Of a DNA stretch of 64,000 bases, positions 30,017 to 37,807 are shown piece after piece (the stretch's first letter is position 1; the number at the start of each line of letters is the position of its first letter). Source of the stretch: Cohnella sp. SGD-V74 (GTDB taxonomy: Bacteria > Bacillota > Bacilli > Paenibacillales > Paenibacillaceae); assembly GCF_003001675.1 (NCBI RefSeq), contig NZ_PVYW01000019.1:1-64000 (forward strand), in the 5' to 3' direction. Below the pieces are notes generated by a model. It was given only the letters and a program-made list of their open reading frames with translations. It did no database searches and was not told the DNA's origin. The translations under genes were made by a program, and so were the position numbers.

Positions 30017-30940
30017 CTAGTCCAGCAGCCAGACTGCCGCCAGCGTCGTGCTGAGCACGATCGCGGCTCCGAGCAATCCGGCCATCCAGCCCGGCACCCG
30101 GTCGTCGGCCGGCTTCGGCCGCTGCGAGATTCGCACGGCCTCGCGCCATTCCTTGGTCGATTCCCGAGTGCTGGCGAACTGGCCCGTGAGCGCCTTCTCG
30201 ATCCAGCCTTCCACCGGCTGGAGCTTGGGATTGCTTTTTACCAGCTTCATCAGCTCGCGGGGATGCCGGTTTTGCGGAATCAGCGTCCGGGTAAGCTGGA
30301 CGAGCCTCTTCCCGTCCAGGGCGTGCAGCCAGAGCAGACCGACCGCGAACAGATCGTAAGCCGGGTCCGCAACGCGGCTCCCGGCGGACCAGTATCCCCG
30401 ATCGTAGATTTCCGTGAACTGCCGCACGCTGCGCCCGATCGCCGAAGCGCCGCCGTAATCGACCAGTTCCACTCTTCCGTATTCTCCGACCAGTATATTA
30501 TCGCTTTTAATATCCCCGAACACCCAGCCCGCCTCGTGCAGATGGGAGAGCCTCTCCAGCAGACGGTAGCCGATGACGCCCATCCAGTGGGAACCGTGTT
30601 CCTTCAAGTAGGCTTTCAACGGCACTCCGGGAACATACCTCATGACGTAGAAAGGAATTTTCCTCCCGTCAATGACCGCATCGTCGACATCGAGCAGGAA
30701 CGGCTGTCTCCCTTTCTCGGAATGATCCAGCGAAGCCAGAATGTTGACTTCGCCTTGGAGCTCCGCCGCCTCATGGCCGATCTTGATGGCGCAGATTACC
30801 CTGGGACCCGCCGAAGCCAAATAAACCTGACCGTTGGACCCCAGCCCGAGCAGCCGTTCCAGACGATAGACTTTCCCGTTCCACTTGCCGCGAATCTCCG
30901 TGCCTCTGGGCAATGTCTCTTTCTCAGACGACGTTGTCAC
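30017..30940 (-). CDS. yabT: Serine/threonine protein kinase, YabT-like, C-terminal membrane anchor
   Basis: A Hanks-type kinase; B. subtilis YabT acts in sporulation and DNA damage and is DNA-activated. I take GTG at 30940 as start because it sits 7 bp after GAGG; the product is about 307 residues. The glycine loop is GLGSNGQVYLA, the lysine is in ICAIKIG, the catalytic loop reads FGDIKSDN (no HRD arginine) and the metal loop is VDYGG in place of DFG. A single membrane helix forms the C-terminus (WMAGLLGAAIVLSTTLAAVW). The start overlaps yabS by 17 bp. Confidence 0.9.
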   Translation of the reverse strand: MTTSSEKETLPRGTEIRGKWNGKVYRLERLLGLGSNGQVYLASAGPRVICAIKIGHEAAELQGEVNILASLDHSEKGRQPFLLDVDDAVIDGRKIPFYVMRYVPGVPLKAYLKEHGSHWMGVIGYRLLERLSHLHEAGWVFGDIKSDNILVGEYGRVELVDYGGASAIGRSVRQFTEIYDRGYWSAGSRVADPAYDLFAVGLLWLHALDGKRLVQLTRTLIPQNRHPRELMKLVKSNPKLQPVEGWIEKALTGQFASTRESTKEWREAVRISQRPKPADDRVPGWMAGLLGAAIVLSTTLAAVWLLD

Positions 30941-31682
30941 TCCGCACCTCGCTCGACCCGCCGCCCGAAGCATGCGGCTCGTCCATAAGCTCTATTTTGC
31001 CTATTTTACCACAAGTCTCGCGGATGTAATCAACCACCTGAAGCAAAGCGGGCCCCGTCGGAGTCGTGCCGCGCATGCGGATCTTGCCGAACAGGGAGCC
31101 GAGATTGGAAGCGTTCGAGTGCCAGCCGGCGTCCATTACGCAATAGGAATACTGGGAGTCCCCGGGAAAATGGAATACGGACACCTGGCTTCTGCCCGTG
31201 CGGGCTTGCAGGCTCAGCGTCAAATCCCGAATCGCTTCCTCCACGGCGTGCAGCTTCGGCTTCATGCTGGCGCTGGCGTCGATGAGCAGCGCGACCGAGA
31301 GAGACATCGTCTCCTCCATCTCTTCCATGACTTTAACGACCTCGCCCCGCTTGGGAGGAGGCAGCGACCCGACGTCGTTCACCCCGAACAGTTGGCGGAG
31401 CTCCTGATTGACCGCCTGCCGTATCGTACCCGCCACCGTCTGCCTCGTCATCATCTGCACCGTCTTGGACAACTGCCGGCTCGTCACAATCTGGCTGATG
31501 CCTCCGCCGGCCCGCGCAATGTCGGCGATCTCCGTCACGCCGTACTCCCCGATCGTCCCTTCGTCCACCACGCCCGCCACGTTCACCGTAATGCCTTCCG
31601 CATACGCCTGCGCCGCAGCGGTCACCGGGCTTTCCCCGACGTTCGAGCCTCCATCCGTAATCAGTAAAATTTGCTTCATCAT
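30924..31682 (-). CDS. yabS: von Willebrand factor A domain protein, YabS-like
   Basis: A predicted cytoplasmic VWA protein of about 252 residues of unknown function, expressed during sporulation in B. subtilis. It has two VWA-like halves: the N-terminal KQILLITDGGSNVGES with GVVDEGTIGEYG, and a second part with the metal-site VALLIDASASMKPKL and a later TTPTGPALL. AGGAGG precedes two consecutive ATG codons (31682 and 31679) by 10 and 13 bp; longer frames upstream run into the repeat array. It is co-transcribed with yabT. Confidence 0.87.
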   Translation of the reverse strand: MMKQILLITDGGSNVGESPVTAAAQAYAEGITVNVAGVVDEGTIGEYGVTEIADIARAGGGISQIVTSRQLSKTVQMMTRQTVAGTIRQAVNQELRQLFGVNDVGSLPPPKRGEVVKVMEEMEETMSLSVALLIDASASMKPKLHAVEEAIRDLTLSLQARTGRSQVSVFHFPGDSQYSYCVMDAGWHSNASNLGSLFGKIRMRGTTPTGPALLQVVDYIRETCGKIGKIELMDEPHASGGGSSEVRSDNVV

Positions 31683-31760
31683 TCCTGACACTCCTCCTAT
31701 CAGATCTAGCATCTGGTAGAGCGATTCAGAATAGGCTTCGGTCGAAGCCGATACAGCCGG

Positions 31761-32160
31761 GTTGCAGCTCTGCAATTCGATGCGCCGGCGCTATAGCCCG
31801 ATTCGGTCGGGTTGCAGCCTCGCCGAAGCGATTTCTCCTGCTGCAGCCCGGTGAAATCGGGTTGCAGCTCTGCAATTCGATGCGCCGCCGCTGTAGCCCG
31901 ATTCGGTAGGGTTGCAGCCTCGCCGAAGCGATTTCTCCTGCTGCAGCCCGGTGAAATCGGGTTGCAGCTCTGCAATTCGATGCGCCGCCGCTATAGCCCG
32001 ATTCGGTCGGGTTGCAGCCTCGCCGAAGCGATTTCTCCTGCTGCAGCCCGGTGAAATCGGGTTGCAGCTCTGCAATTCGATGCGCCGCCGCTGTAGCCCG
32101 ATTCGGTAGGGTTGCAGCCTCGCCGAAGCGATTTCTCCTGCTGCAGCCCGGTGAAATCGG
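31761..32160. repeat. Tandem array of alternating 50-bp hairpin repeats
   Basis: Eight 50-bp units lie head to tail, all beginning GTTGCAGC and ending CGG or AGG. Two types alternate: A (GTTGCAGCTCTGCAATTCG...) and B (GTTGCAGCCTCGCCGAAGCG...). The four B units are identical; A units come in two forms that alternate, so 31761-31960 and 31961-32160 differ by only one base. A ninth unit starts at 32161 and breaks off after 10 bp, and a decayed copy lies just left of 31761. Each unit can form a hairpin, because GCTGCAGCCCG pairs with CGGGTTGCAGC. Open frames in the array shift register every 100 bp and are not credible genes. Confidence 0.95.
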
Positions 32161-32170
32161 GTTGCAGCTC

Positions 32171-32341
32171 AGTCACACCGACATTTGCTCACTCTAACCC
32201 GACGCTATCAGCTTGCAAATCTCCGACCCGTTGGTTACATTGCTTCTGAATTGCTCTACTATACAAGTTGAAACAGCATCTAGTAGAAGTGTCGCCCAAA
32301 AATGCGAGATTTAATCTTTCCGGGACTGATCGCGAGCGAGT
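32171..32341. other. Gene-free, more AT-rich flank of the repeat array
   Basis: No gene seen. Base composition is clearly lower in GC than in the neighbouring genes. It leads into the promoter of the rightward small gene. Confidence 0.4.
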
Positions 32342-32350
32342 TGATATAAT
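32342..32350 (+). promoter_or_regulatory. Extended -10 promoter of the small rightward gene
   Basis: TGATATAAT gives a perfect TATAAT with the TGn extension; no good -35 is present at 17 bp. The leader of about 80 nt contains GCTGCA and TGCAGC arms (32388-32411), which resemble the arms of the neighbouring repeats. Confidence 0.5.
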
Positions 32351-32439
32351 ATTTAAAGAAGAGACCGTCGAACGGAATAACAAGGGCTGCAATCCGGCGA
32401 TAATGCAGCTAGAGAAGGGTGTGAGGAGTCTTGAGGAAA

Positions 32440-32721
32440 ATGAGCTTGTCCGATATTCAAGATCAGAAGCGCGGAAGCGATGCCTCGGTGCGCTTCTCTA
32501 TCGACCACTCCGTCAATCTGTTTCGCGCTCTCGCGAATCCGCAGCAGGATCTTCCCGCAATCGCGCCTCCGAGGGATTCCGACGAGATCAAGGCGCTTAA
32601 CGCCTTGGCCCGCCGCAAGCTATTGACCGCTATGAGGAGCGGAGAAGTGAAATACGACGCCGAAAGGCGGGTGCTGACGATTGCTAAGTATACAAGATTA
32701 AAAAGCTCCGAAAGCCTCTGA
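32440..32721 (+). CDS. Small hypothetical protein, 93 aa
   Basis: I do not recognise a family. The product is hydrophilic, without signal peptide or membrane helix. It has a central Pro/Asp-rich turn (LPAIAPPRDSDEI) and a helical, basic second half (LNALARRKLLTAMRSGEV). GAGG lies 4 bp before ATG at 32440, with a second AGGAG further up; TTG at 32431 is a less likely start. It is one of few plus-strand genes in the left half and converges on spoIIE. Its last codons form the left arm of the terminator hairpin. Codon use looks like the neighbours, so I believe it is a real gene. Confidence 0.6.
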   Translation: MSLSDIQDQKRGSDASVRFSIDHSVNLFRALANPQQDLPAIAPPRDSDEIKALNALARRKLLTAMRSGEVKYDAERRVLTIAKYTRLKSSESL

Positions 32722-32746
32722 ATGTTCCAGAAGCTTCCGGAGCTTT
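32700..32746. terminator. Bidirectional terminator between the small gene and spoIIE
   Basis: AAAGCTCCG pairs with CGGAGCTTT, with AAGC/GCTT pairing further in. On the minus strand the stem is followed by TTTTTAA and would stop spoIIE transcription; on the plus strand by TTTG only. The left arm overlaps the 3' end of the small gene. Confidence 0.75.
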
Positions 32747-32817
32747 GTAATTGTCACCCCCTTCCCCCTTATCCCATCAGGCGTCAGCGCCGGAATAGTA
32801 AGCACCCGCTCCCAACC

Positions 32818-35364
32818 TCAGCTCACCGTCCTCGGCCGTTCCATCCGGGCGAGACCCGGCCAGCGGAAGGCGGCCCACTCCGGACGATGGCGCGAGATGC
32901 GCGTGACGATGACGGTCATGTCGTCCTTGATGCCGCCGGGGTATTGACGCAGCGCCGTGTCGAGCAGCGAATCCGCGATCTCCTGAGGATCGTCCTCGTC
33001 CAGCTCCTGCAGCACCCTTTTCATCCACTGTTCCTTGTTGATCGCATGGCCCGGCGCGTCGAGAATGCCATCCGTCATCATGATCAGCGTATCCCCCGGC
33101 TGCAGCTGCACCCGCAGCAGGTCGATCTCGATATCGTGCAGAATGCCGATCGGCAGGTTGTTGGCCGCAATCGGAATAATCTCCCTCCCCCTCTTGATAA
33201 AGCTCGGCGTCGAGCCGATCTTGAGCATCGTCGCGTGCGCGGTGTACAGATCGATCAACGCGAGGTCGACCGTCGCGAACATCTCGTCCGGCGATCGGAG
33301 CAGCAGAATCGAGTTGACCGACTTCACCGCCAGCCGCTCGTCGATGCCCGATTGGAGCAGCTGCTCCAGCATCGACAGCGCCGCGCTGCTCTCCGCTCGC
33401 GCCCGGACGCCGTTGCCCATTCCGTCGCTCAGCGCTACCGCGAACTTGCCGTTGCCGAGCTCCACCATACTGAAGCTGTCTCCCGACAGCAGATCGCCGT
33501 CCTTGGCCGCTCCCGCCACCCCCGTCTCCACTTCGTAAATTTTTGCTGAGGCAAACGTCACCGTGCTCAGATGCGCGGCCGGCTCCCCGGTTCTCTCGCT
33601 GCTGACCGTGACCGTCTCCCCGAGAATTTCCGTCAGGATCGGCGCAATCATTTTGCGGCATTCGTCGTACCCGGTGCGAAAAGCGTGCACCATCTCGATC
33701 TCGATATGTCCCTCCTCCAGACTCAAAATATCTATGCTCTGAATCGCCAGCCCCAGATGGTCGAGGGCATCCCGGATTTGCCTCTCCTGCGCTTCCATCT
33801 GCTTGGCTTCGCGACGGATTTCCTTGACCAGGTCGTCCATGACCTGCGACACTCCGGACAGCTGATCGGCGACGAGGAACCGGCTGTCCTGCAGCTGCTG
33901 CCGCCAATGAAGGTCGTGGCGGTAGATCTCGTACTGCCGCTTCATCACGTCCAGCACGAGCGGCGTCTTCACGCACACCCGGCCCCAGGACTTCGGGAGC
34001 TGCGAAGCCATCAAGTCCGGATTGTGCTCCACGGCGGTCATCATGTCGGTCATCAGCTTGTACGTCTGAATAAATTGGCTGTCCCAGCACAGGTTGCGCC
34101 GGTGGCAGCCGGCGCAAGCCCGCTCGTGCACCTCGTTGACGAAATGATCGAAATCGCGGTTTTGCGCGGGAGCGTCGCCCGTCTGGGTCATCTGACGAAA
34201 GCTTCGGGACAGCTGGCGGAACACTTCGGAAAATTTCTCCACCCGCTCGGCCGTCAAATCCCGGACTTTCTGAGCATATTCCTGCTGGTGCTGAGCATAG
34301 TTTGTAGTACCGGGAACGAATCGGGACAAAGATTCCGTGACCGATCGGGGCGTGAACAGCAGCATAACGGATGCCGCCACCGTCGCCCACGTCGAAGCCA
34401 TCGTGTCGGCCGCGGTCGCTCCGAACAAAGCGAAGACCGAAGTGCCGAGCAGCAGGCCGAACACCGACGCCGCTTTGCCCCCTTCGCGCAGCAGCCCTGC
34501 CATCAGTCCGCCGAAGGCGAGCAGACCAATCTCCGCCGTCGCCCCCAAATTGGACAAGCTCAGGATCATGCCGGCGATGACGCCCGCGGACGTGCCCAGA
34601 GCGGCCCCGCCGACGTAGGCGCTTACCGCCACGAAATATCTGGACAGCACGCCGGCCAAGGCTACGCCGTAGATCTCCCATCCGGTCAGCCCCGTGAGCA
34701 GGCAAGCGAGCAAGATCGCCACCCCGACCCATTCCTCGTGCCGCATCTCGGACGGTCTCTTCGTCCGCGTCAGAACAGGCAGCGCATGAACGAACAGCAG
34801 CGTGAGCACGAAGGCAAGGGAAGCTTCCACCAGCGTTAACAAATACGGCATCCATCCCGCGCTCTCGGCGAGCAGCACCGCGAACACTTTGACGATTAGC
34901 GTTGCGGCGAAGACGACGACGGGCGCCTGGGACAGCTCGGCTTTCTCATAGAGCACCAAGGCTCGATAGAGAAGATAGATGACTCCGATCTCCGCGCAGA
35001 TGACCGCCGGCATCGGATCGATCGCCCAGAAGCTGCCCGCCGTCAAGGATAACATCGCCCAGAAGGCCATATCTCTCCTCAAGTAAAGCACGACCCCGAA
35101 GAACGCCGCCGCGAACGGCGCGATCCCCTCCAGCATGGCCGCCCTCCCAAGCAGAAATCCCGCCGCGATAATGAGAAGCACCCACTGCTGTTCTTTGACG
35201 GCAGCCCCCCAGCGGAGCAGCAAGGAAGATTCTCGGGTTACTCCTCCGGAAGCTTGCGCGGAACGTTTCCGCTTCTTGAACCAACTCTTGCGACCTTTGT
35301 CCGGAGCAACAGCAGGTCCGGTCCCCATGCGAGGAACGAAAGGAACGACGGACGGCTTGTCCAT
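32818..35364 (-). CDS. spoIIE: Stage II sporulation protein E, membrane-bound PP2C phosphatase
   Basis: Dephosphorylates SpoIIAA to activate sigma-F in the forespore and takes part in asymmetric septation with FtsZ. From ATG at 35364 (6 bp after GGGGTG) it is 848 residues; a GTG at 35382 is possible. The N-terminal third has about ten membrane helices (from about residue 60 to 320), then a helical oligomerisation region with Cys-rich HERACAGCHRRNLCW. A C-terminal PP2C domain follows, with ALSDGMGNGVRARAESS and MMTDGILDA holding the metal-binding Asp residues. Size and order match the family. Confidence 0.96.
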   Translation of the reverse strand: MDKPSVVPFVPRMGTGPAVAPDKGRKSWFKKRKRSAQASGGVTRESSLLLRWGAAVKEQQWVLLIIAAGFLLGRAAMLEGIAPFAAAFFGVVLYLRRDMAFWAMLSLTAGSFWAIDPMPAVICAEIGVIYLLYRALVLYEKAELSQAPVVVFAATLIVKVFAVLLAESAGWMPYLLTLVEASLAFVLTLLFVHALPVLTRTKRPSEMRHEEWVGVAILLACLLTGLTGWEIYGVALAGVLSRYFVAVSAYVGGAALGTSAGVIAGMILSLSNLGATAEIGLLAFGGLMAGLLREGGKAASVFGLLLGTSVFALFGATAADTMASTWATVAASVMLLFTPRSVTESLSRFVPGTTNYAQHQQEYAQKVRDLTAERVEKFSEVFRQLSRSFRQMTQTGDAPAQNRDFDHFVNEVHERACAGCHRRNLCWDSQFIQTYKLMTDMMTAVEHNPDLMASQLPKSWGRVCVKTPLVLDVMKRQYEIYRHDLHWRQQLQDSRFLVADQLSGVSQVMDDLVKEIRREAKQMEAQERQIRDALDHLGLAIQSIDILSLEEGHIEIEMVHAFRTGYDECRKMIAPILTEILGETVTVSSERTGEPAAHLSTVTFASAKIYEVETGVAGAAKDGDLLSGDSFSMVELGNGKFAVALSDGMGNGVRARAESSAALSMLEQLLQSGIDERLAVKSVNSILLLRSPDEMFATVDLALIDLYTAHATMLKIGSTPSFIKRGREIIPIAANNLPIGILHDIEIDLLRVQLQPGDTLIMMTDGILDAPGHAINKEQWMKRVLQELDEDDPQEIADSLLDTALRQYPGGIKDDMTVIVTRISRHRPEWAAFRWPGLARMERPRTVS

Positions 35365-35402
35365 GATGCACACCCCATTCACCAGATTGAATTGTGCTCT
35401 TA

Positions 35403-35436
35403 ATTATAGGCGGGGGTTTTCATGAAGTTTGTCAGA
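35403..35436 (-). promoter_or_regulatory. spoIIE promoter with 21-bp spacing and Spo0A-like box
   Basis: Minus-strand TATAAT (35403-35408) lies 21 bp downstream of CTGACA (35430-35435), the same unusual spacing known from the Spo0A-dependent sigma-A promoter of B. subtilis spoIIE. TCTGACAAA (35428-35436) overlaps the -35 and matches 8 of 9 bases of the Spo0A box complement (TTYGACAAA). Confidence 0.75.
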
Positions 35437-35823
35437 AACGGTTGGCGGGGGAAAAGTTTTTTCCGACAGGATCGGAGGCGCTGTGGCGACGGCTTGCGCG
35501 AATCGGCGAAACCTTCGGCGCCCATAAGCCCGCCCGCGATTTCCACGCGCCGCCGTCCCGGTATTCCCTTGAATTGCGACAGCGAAAAAACGCGCTCATC
35601 CGACGGAGAATGGCGCTACGCGCGATCCGCTTCAGACGCGATCCGCGCGGGCTTGCCGGATGGACGCGAAGGATGCGGGCACGAAACGCCGCGTTCGGCC
35701 TCCCGCTTCCGCTAACTTGCGGGCAAGCCGCTGATCGGCGCACCGCGGCCTCCTCTCGAACGAGATCGCCCCCCTCTTAAACGAGGCCTGGGCCTCCTCC
35801 CAAACTTTCGAACAACACAGCAA
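35437..35823. other. GC-rich gap between yabR and spoIIE, no gene seen
   Basis: About 390 bp of GC-rich sequence. B. subtilis has tRNA genes near spoIIE, but no GTTCGAA-type T-arm with a CCA-compatible stem is visible here. Overlapping frames exist on both strands but lack ribosome binding sites and family similarity; they look like products of high GC. Confidence 0.5.
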
Positions 35824-35845
35824 AGCCGGACCCATAGGTCCGGCT
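35824..35845 (-). terminator. Terminator of yabR
   Basis: AGCCGGACC and GGTCCGGCT form a 9-bp stem with a 4-nt loop, 27 bp after the yabR stop codon. The T tract is short (TTTG), so efficiency is uncertain. Confidence 0.7.
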
Positions 35846-35872
35846 ATAATAAGTTGTAGCATAGCTTATATC

Positions 35873-36316
35873 TTACGAACGACGTCCGCCGCGTCCGCCA
35901 CGTTTGGATTCGGTGCTTTTCTTAAGAGTAGAAATTCGTTCTTCGCTGTCCTTGAGGAAGCGAGACAATTTGTCATCAAAAGAGGGAGACCTTCCGAAAC
36001 CGCCCGGCTTGGAGGGACGACCGCCGCGCTCGCGGGGTCCGCGTTGTTGCGTTTGTTGCGAGTATTGCTGTTCCGGCGGTTTGTCCACGGCTTGACGAAT
36101 GGACAGTCCGATCTTGCCGTCCTTGTCCACATTAATGACCTTGACCTTAACCATGTCATTAATCTTCAAGTGCTCGTGAACGTCTTTCACGTAGCTGTCT
36201 GCAATCTCGGAAATGTGGACGAGCCCCGTAACGCCGCCCGTTAAATCCACGAACGCTCCGAAATGCGTAATGCCGGTAACCTTGCCCTCCAGTTTGGTTC
36301 CCACTTCGATGGCCAT
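35873..36316 (-). CDS. yabR: S1-domain RNA-binding protein, YabR-like
   Basis: A 147-residue protein with one S1 domain at the N-terminus (about 1-75): MAIEVGTKLEGKVTGITHFGAF, TGLVHISEIAD and VKVINVDKDGKIGLSIRQA. A disordered basic tail follows, rich in Gln, Gly, Pro and Arg and ending GGRGGRRS. I choose ATG at 36316 because B. subtilis YabR starts at the equivalent place; the 25 upstream codons fall in the promoter and leader. GGGAGG lies 13 bp upstream, a little far. It likely binds RNA or ribosomes; its role is not known precisely. Confidence 0.9.
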   Translation of the reverse strand: MAIEVGTKLEGKVTGITHFGAFVDLTGGVTGLVHISEIADSYVKDVHEHLKINDMVKVKVINVDKDGKIGLSIRQAVDKPPEQQYSQQTQQRGPRERGGRPSKPGGFGRSPSFDDKLSRFLKDSEERISTLKKSTESKRGGRGGRRS

Positions 36317-36350
36317 AAAAACGGATGTTCCTCCCTGAACCTGAGTATGC

Positions 36351-36407
36351 CCGGACTTTACACGTCCGGTTATGCAAATTATAAACGACAAGCGGAAGCA
36401 AGGTCAA
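36351..36407 (-). promoter_or_regulatory. yabR promoter and 5' hairpin
   Basis: Minus-strand TTGACC (36402-36407) and TATAAT (36378-36383) are separated by 18 bp. Directly at the predicted RNA 5' end, CCGGAC and GTCCGG (36351-36369) form a stem with a 7-nt loop, which may protect the transcript. Confidence 0.7.
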
Positions 36408-36442
36408 CAGACGTTAGACTACCCGGGAGGCTAATCGGGAAG

Positions 36443-36751
36443 TTATTTCGTCTTGATCGGCACTTCGCCCGGAAGGCCGAGTCCATGTTCTTTGCGGGCA
36501 AGCTGCCCTATGTATTCGTCGTCGTTCAGGCGTGCGATCTGCAGCTTTAACTCTTCGTTCTTCGCTTGGGCATCGGCGAGCTTGCGATTGGCTTCTTCCA
36601 ATTGAGCCGAACGATCGTTGATCTGTCCGGATTGGGTGATCCATACGTAACCGGCCCAGCTTAGAAATAAAATGACGACAAACAGCAGTAATTTCAACCT
36701 TCTGCGCGCGCCCGTCGCCGCGGGGGTCGCGGCCTTTGTACGCGAAGTCAA
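36443..36751 (-). CDS. divIC: Cell division protein DivIC (FtsB family), TTG start
   Basis: Septum protein that partners FtsL and DivIB. A TTG at 36751 is placed 8 bp after AAGGAGG and gives a 102-residue protein; the longer frame upstream covers the promoter. The topology is a short basic N-terminus (ARRRLK), one membrane helix (LLLFVVILFLSWAGYVWI), then an extracytoplasmic coiled coil (about residues 40-80: RSAQLEEANRKLADAQAKNEELKLQ) and the conserved DDEYIGQLARKEHGL end. It is located after yabQ as in B. subtilis. Confidence 0.92.
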   Translation of the reverse strand: MTSRTKAATPAATGARRRLKLLLFVVILFLSWAGYVWITQSGQINDRSAQLEEANRKLADAQAKNEELKLQIARLNDDEYIGQLARKEHGLGLPGEVPIKTK

Positions 36752-36809
36752 TCCCGATGCCTCCTTCCCAAGCAAGCTTGCGCTCCGAGAGTTAGGGAGC
36801 GACGCGATC

Positions 36810-36818
36810 ATTATAGCA
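36810..36818 (-). promoter_or_regulatory. divIC extended -10 promoter
   Basis: The minus strand reads TATGCTATAAT, a perfect -10 with the TGn extension, 58 bp upstream of the TTG start. No good -35 is seen. It allows divIC expression in vegetative cells independent of the sporulation genes yabP and yabQ. Confidence 0.6.
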
Positions 36819-36906
36819 TACTGGACATACGGAGAAATATCCTTCTTCGGATTCAATTCCGGCAAGAACGTTGTCGAACCAAAGCAACACGAACGTCATG
36901 CGAACG

Positions 36907-37500
36907 CTAACTTTTTTTCCGGAAAATGTCCCGAATTTGCCTTAATCGATCGCGAAACCGCCGGTATGCGTCCGCGACGGGAGCCAGTCTTCTTCTTGCG
37001 GGAAGGAGCTTGATCCACAGCCAGCGGCCAAGCGCGCCGAACGGTTTGAACAGCAGCTTGCCCGTCCACAGCAGCGTTGCGGCCGTCACGACGAACAGAA
37101 TATCCAACAGCTTGGCCAACAATCGGACAACCCAAAGCACGGGAACGATCAGCAGCGCGCGAACAAGCCTCCATACGAACAGGGACAGCGACTTCACGAT
37201 GTCGATCAGCTTCCCCGTGAATCGAACCATCCATGGGCTTAGCAGTCCGAAGTAGCCGGTCACGCCGATCCCGAGGCCGAGAAAGACGTACATCCGGACC
37301 TCTCCCTGATTGCTGGCGAGCAGCACCGAGAATACGCCCAATGTAGCTGCCGCCCAATAAGCCACGTCCAATGCGGGCAAGAGCCATCTGGCGACGTGAA
37401 ACCGATGGGAAGCCACCCGGTAGACGTCGAATGCCAGTCCCATGGCCAGGCCGCACAGCATCATGGTGGCAATCGTCATGCCTTGCGCCGCCGCGTTCAC
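36907..37500 (-). CDS. yabQ: Spore cortex biosynthesis protein YabQ
   Basis: A multi-spanning membrane protein needed for the spore cortex in B. subtilis, made in the mother cell. The start GTG at 37500 overlaps the yabP stop (AAGTGA), giving 197 residues; the frame continues upstream inside yabP. The N-terminal QGMTIATMMLCGLAMGLAFDVYR is typical, followed by about three membrane helices up to residue 85, then an amphipathic region with further hydrophobic stretches and a very basic tail (RRFRDRLRQIRDIFRKKS). Translational coupling to yabP is likely. Confidence 0.9.
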   Translation of the reverse strand: MNAAAQGMTIATMMLCGLAMGLAFDVYRVASHRFHVARWLLPALDVAYWAAATLGVFSVLLASNQGEVRMYVFLGLGIGVTGYFGLLSPWMVRFTGKLIDIVKSLSLFVWRLVRALLIVPVLWVVRLLAKLLDILFVVTAATLLWTGKLLFKPFGALGRWLWIKLLPARRRLAPVADAYRRFRDRLRQIRDIFRKKS

Positions 37501-37781
37501 TTGAACAACTTCCCGAACAGGCCTTTGGATTTCGTTCCCGCCGTGCTGCCGTCCAGGTAAACCAGGGAATGGATCGTGCCCTCGATCGAGACGAGTCCTT
37601 GATCCAGGCTTAAGTTCTTCATATGCAGGTTCTGTCCGCGAACGGTCAAGTAGCCGCATTCCGTCTCCAGCAGAAACTCTTCGTTGTCGAAGCTGTCCAC
37701 GTTGCTGATGCCGGTAATATCCAGCGTCTTGCGGTTCAGCATCCGGATTTCCTGATGCTTGGTGCCTTTCGCATGTTCCAT
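37497..37781 (-). CDS. yabP: Sporulation protein YabP
   Basis: A 94-residue protein of the YabP/YqfC family needed for sporulation. From ATG at 37781 the sequence reads MEHAKGTKHQEIRML, then the family core LDITGISNVDSFDNEEFLLET and a TVRGQNLHMKNLSLDQGLVSIEG stretch (described in part). GGGGAGGGGAA precedes the start. In B. subtilis it follows yabO (rqcP); here the lactonase gene and a 25-kb block intervene. Confidence 0.92.
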   Translation of the reverse strand: MEHAKGTKHQEIRMLNRKTLDITGISNVDSFDNEEFLLETECGYLTVRGQNLHMKNLSLDQGLVSIEGTIHSLVYLDGSTAGTKSKGLFGKLFK

Positions 37782-37807
37782 GGAGTTCCCCTCCCCTGCT
37801 AGCGGTA

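Noticed and set aside
31761-32197. CRISPR array
   Set aside because: The repeats are directly adjacent 50-bp units without unique spacers, and no cas genes are nearby.
31706-32197. Several repeat-encoded proteins (MQSCNPISPGCS- and MQPRRSDFSCC-type)
   Set aside because: They arise because the repeat lacks stops in some frames; the 100-bp period is not a multiple of three, so the frame changes each copy, and there is no ribosome binding site.
32777-34855. A 692-residue minus-strand frame inside spoIIE
   Set aside because: It is a shadow of spoIIE, with low-complexity Arg/Gly-rich composition; spoIIE in the other frame has full family similarity.
35394-35780. Frames between spoIIE and yabR
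   Set aside because: Overlapping frames on both strands, rich in Arg and Ser, without start signals. High GC explains them.
35437-35870. tRNA genes near spoIIE as in B. subtilis
   Set aside because: No cloverleaf with a T-arm GTTCGAA and matching acceptor stem could be found on either strand.
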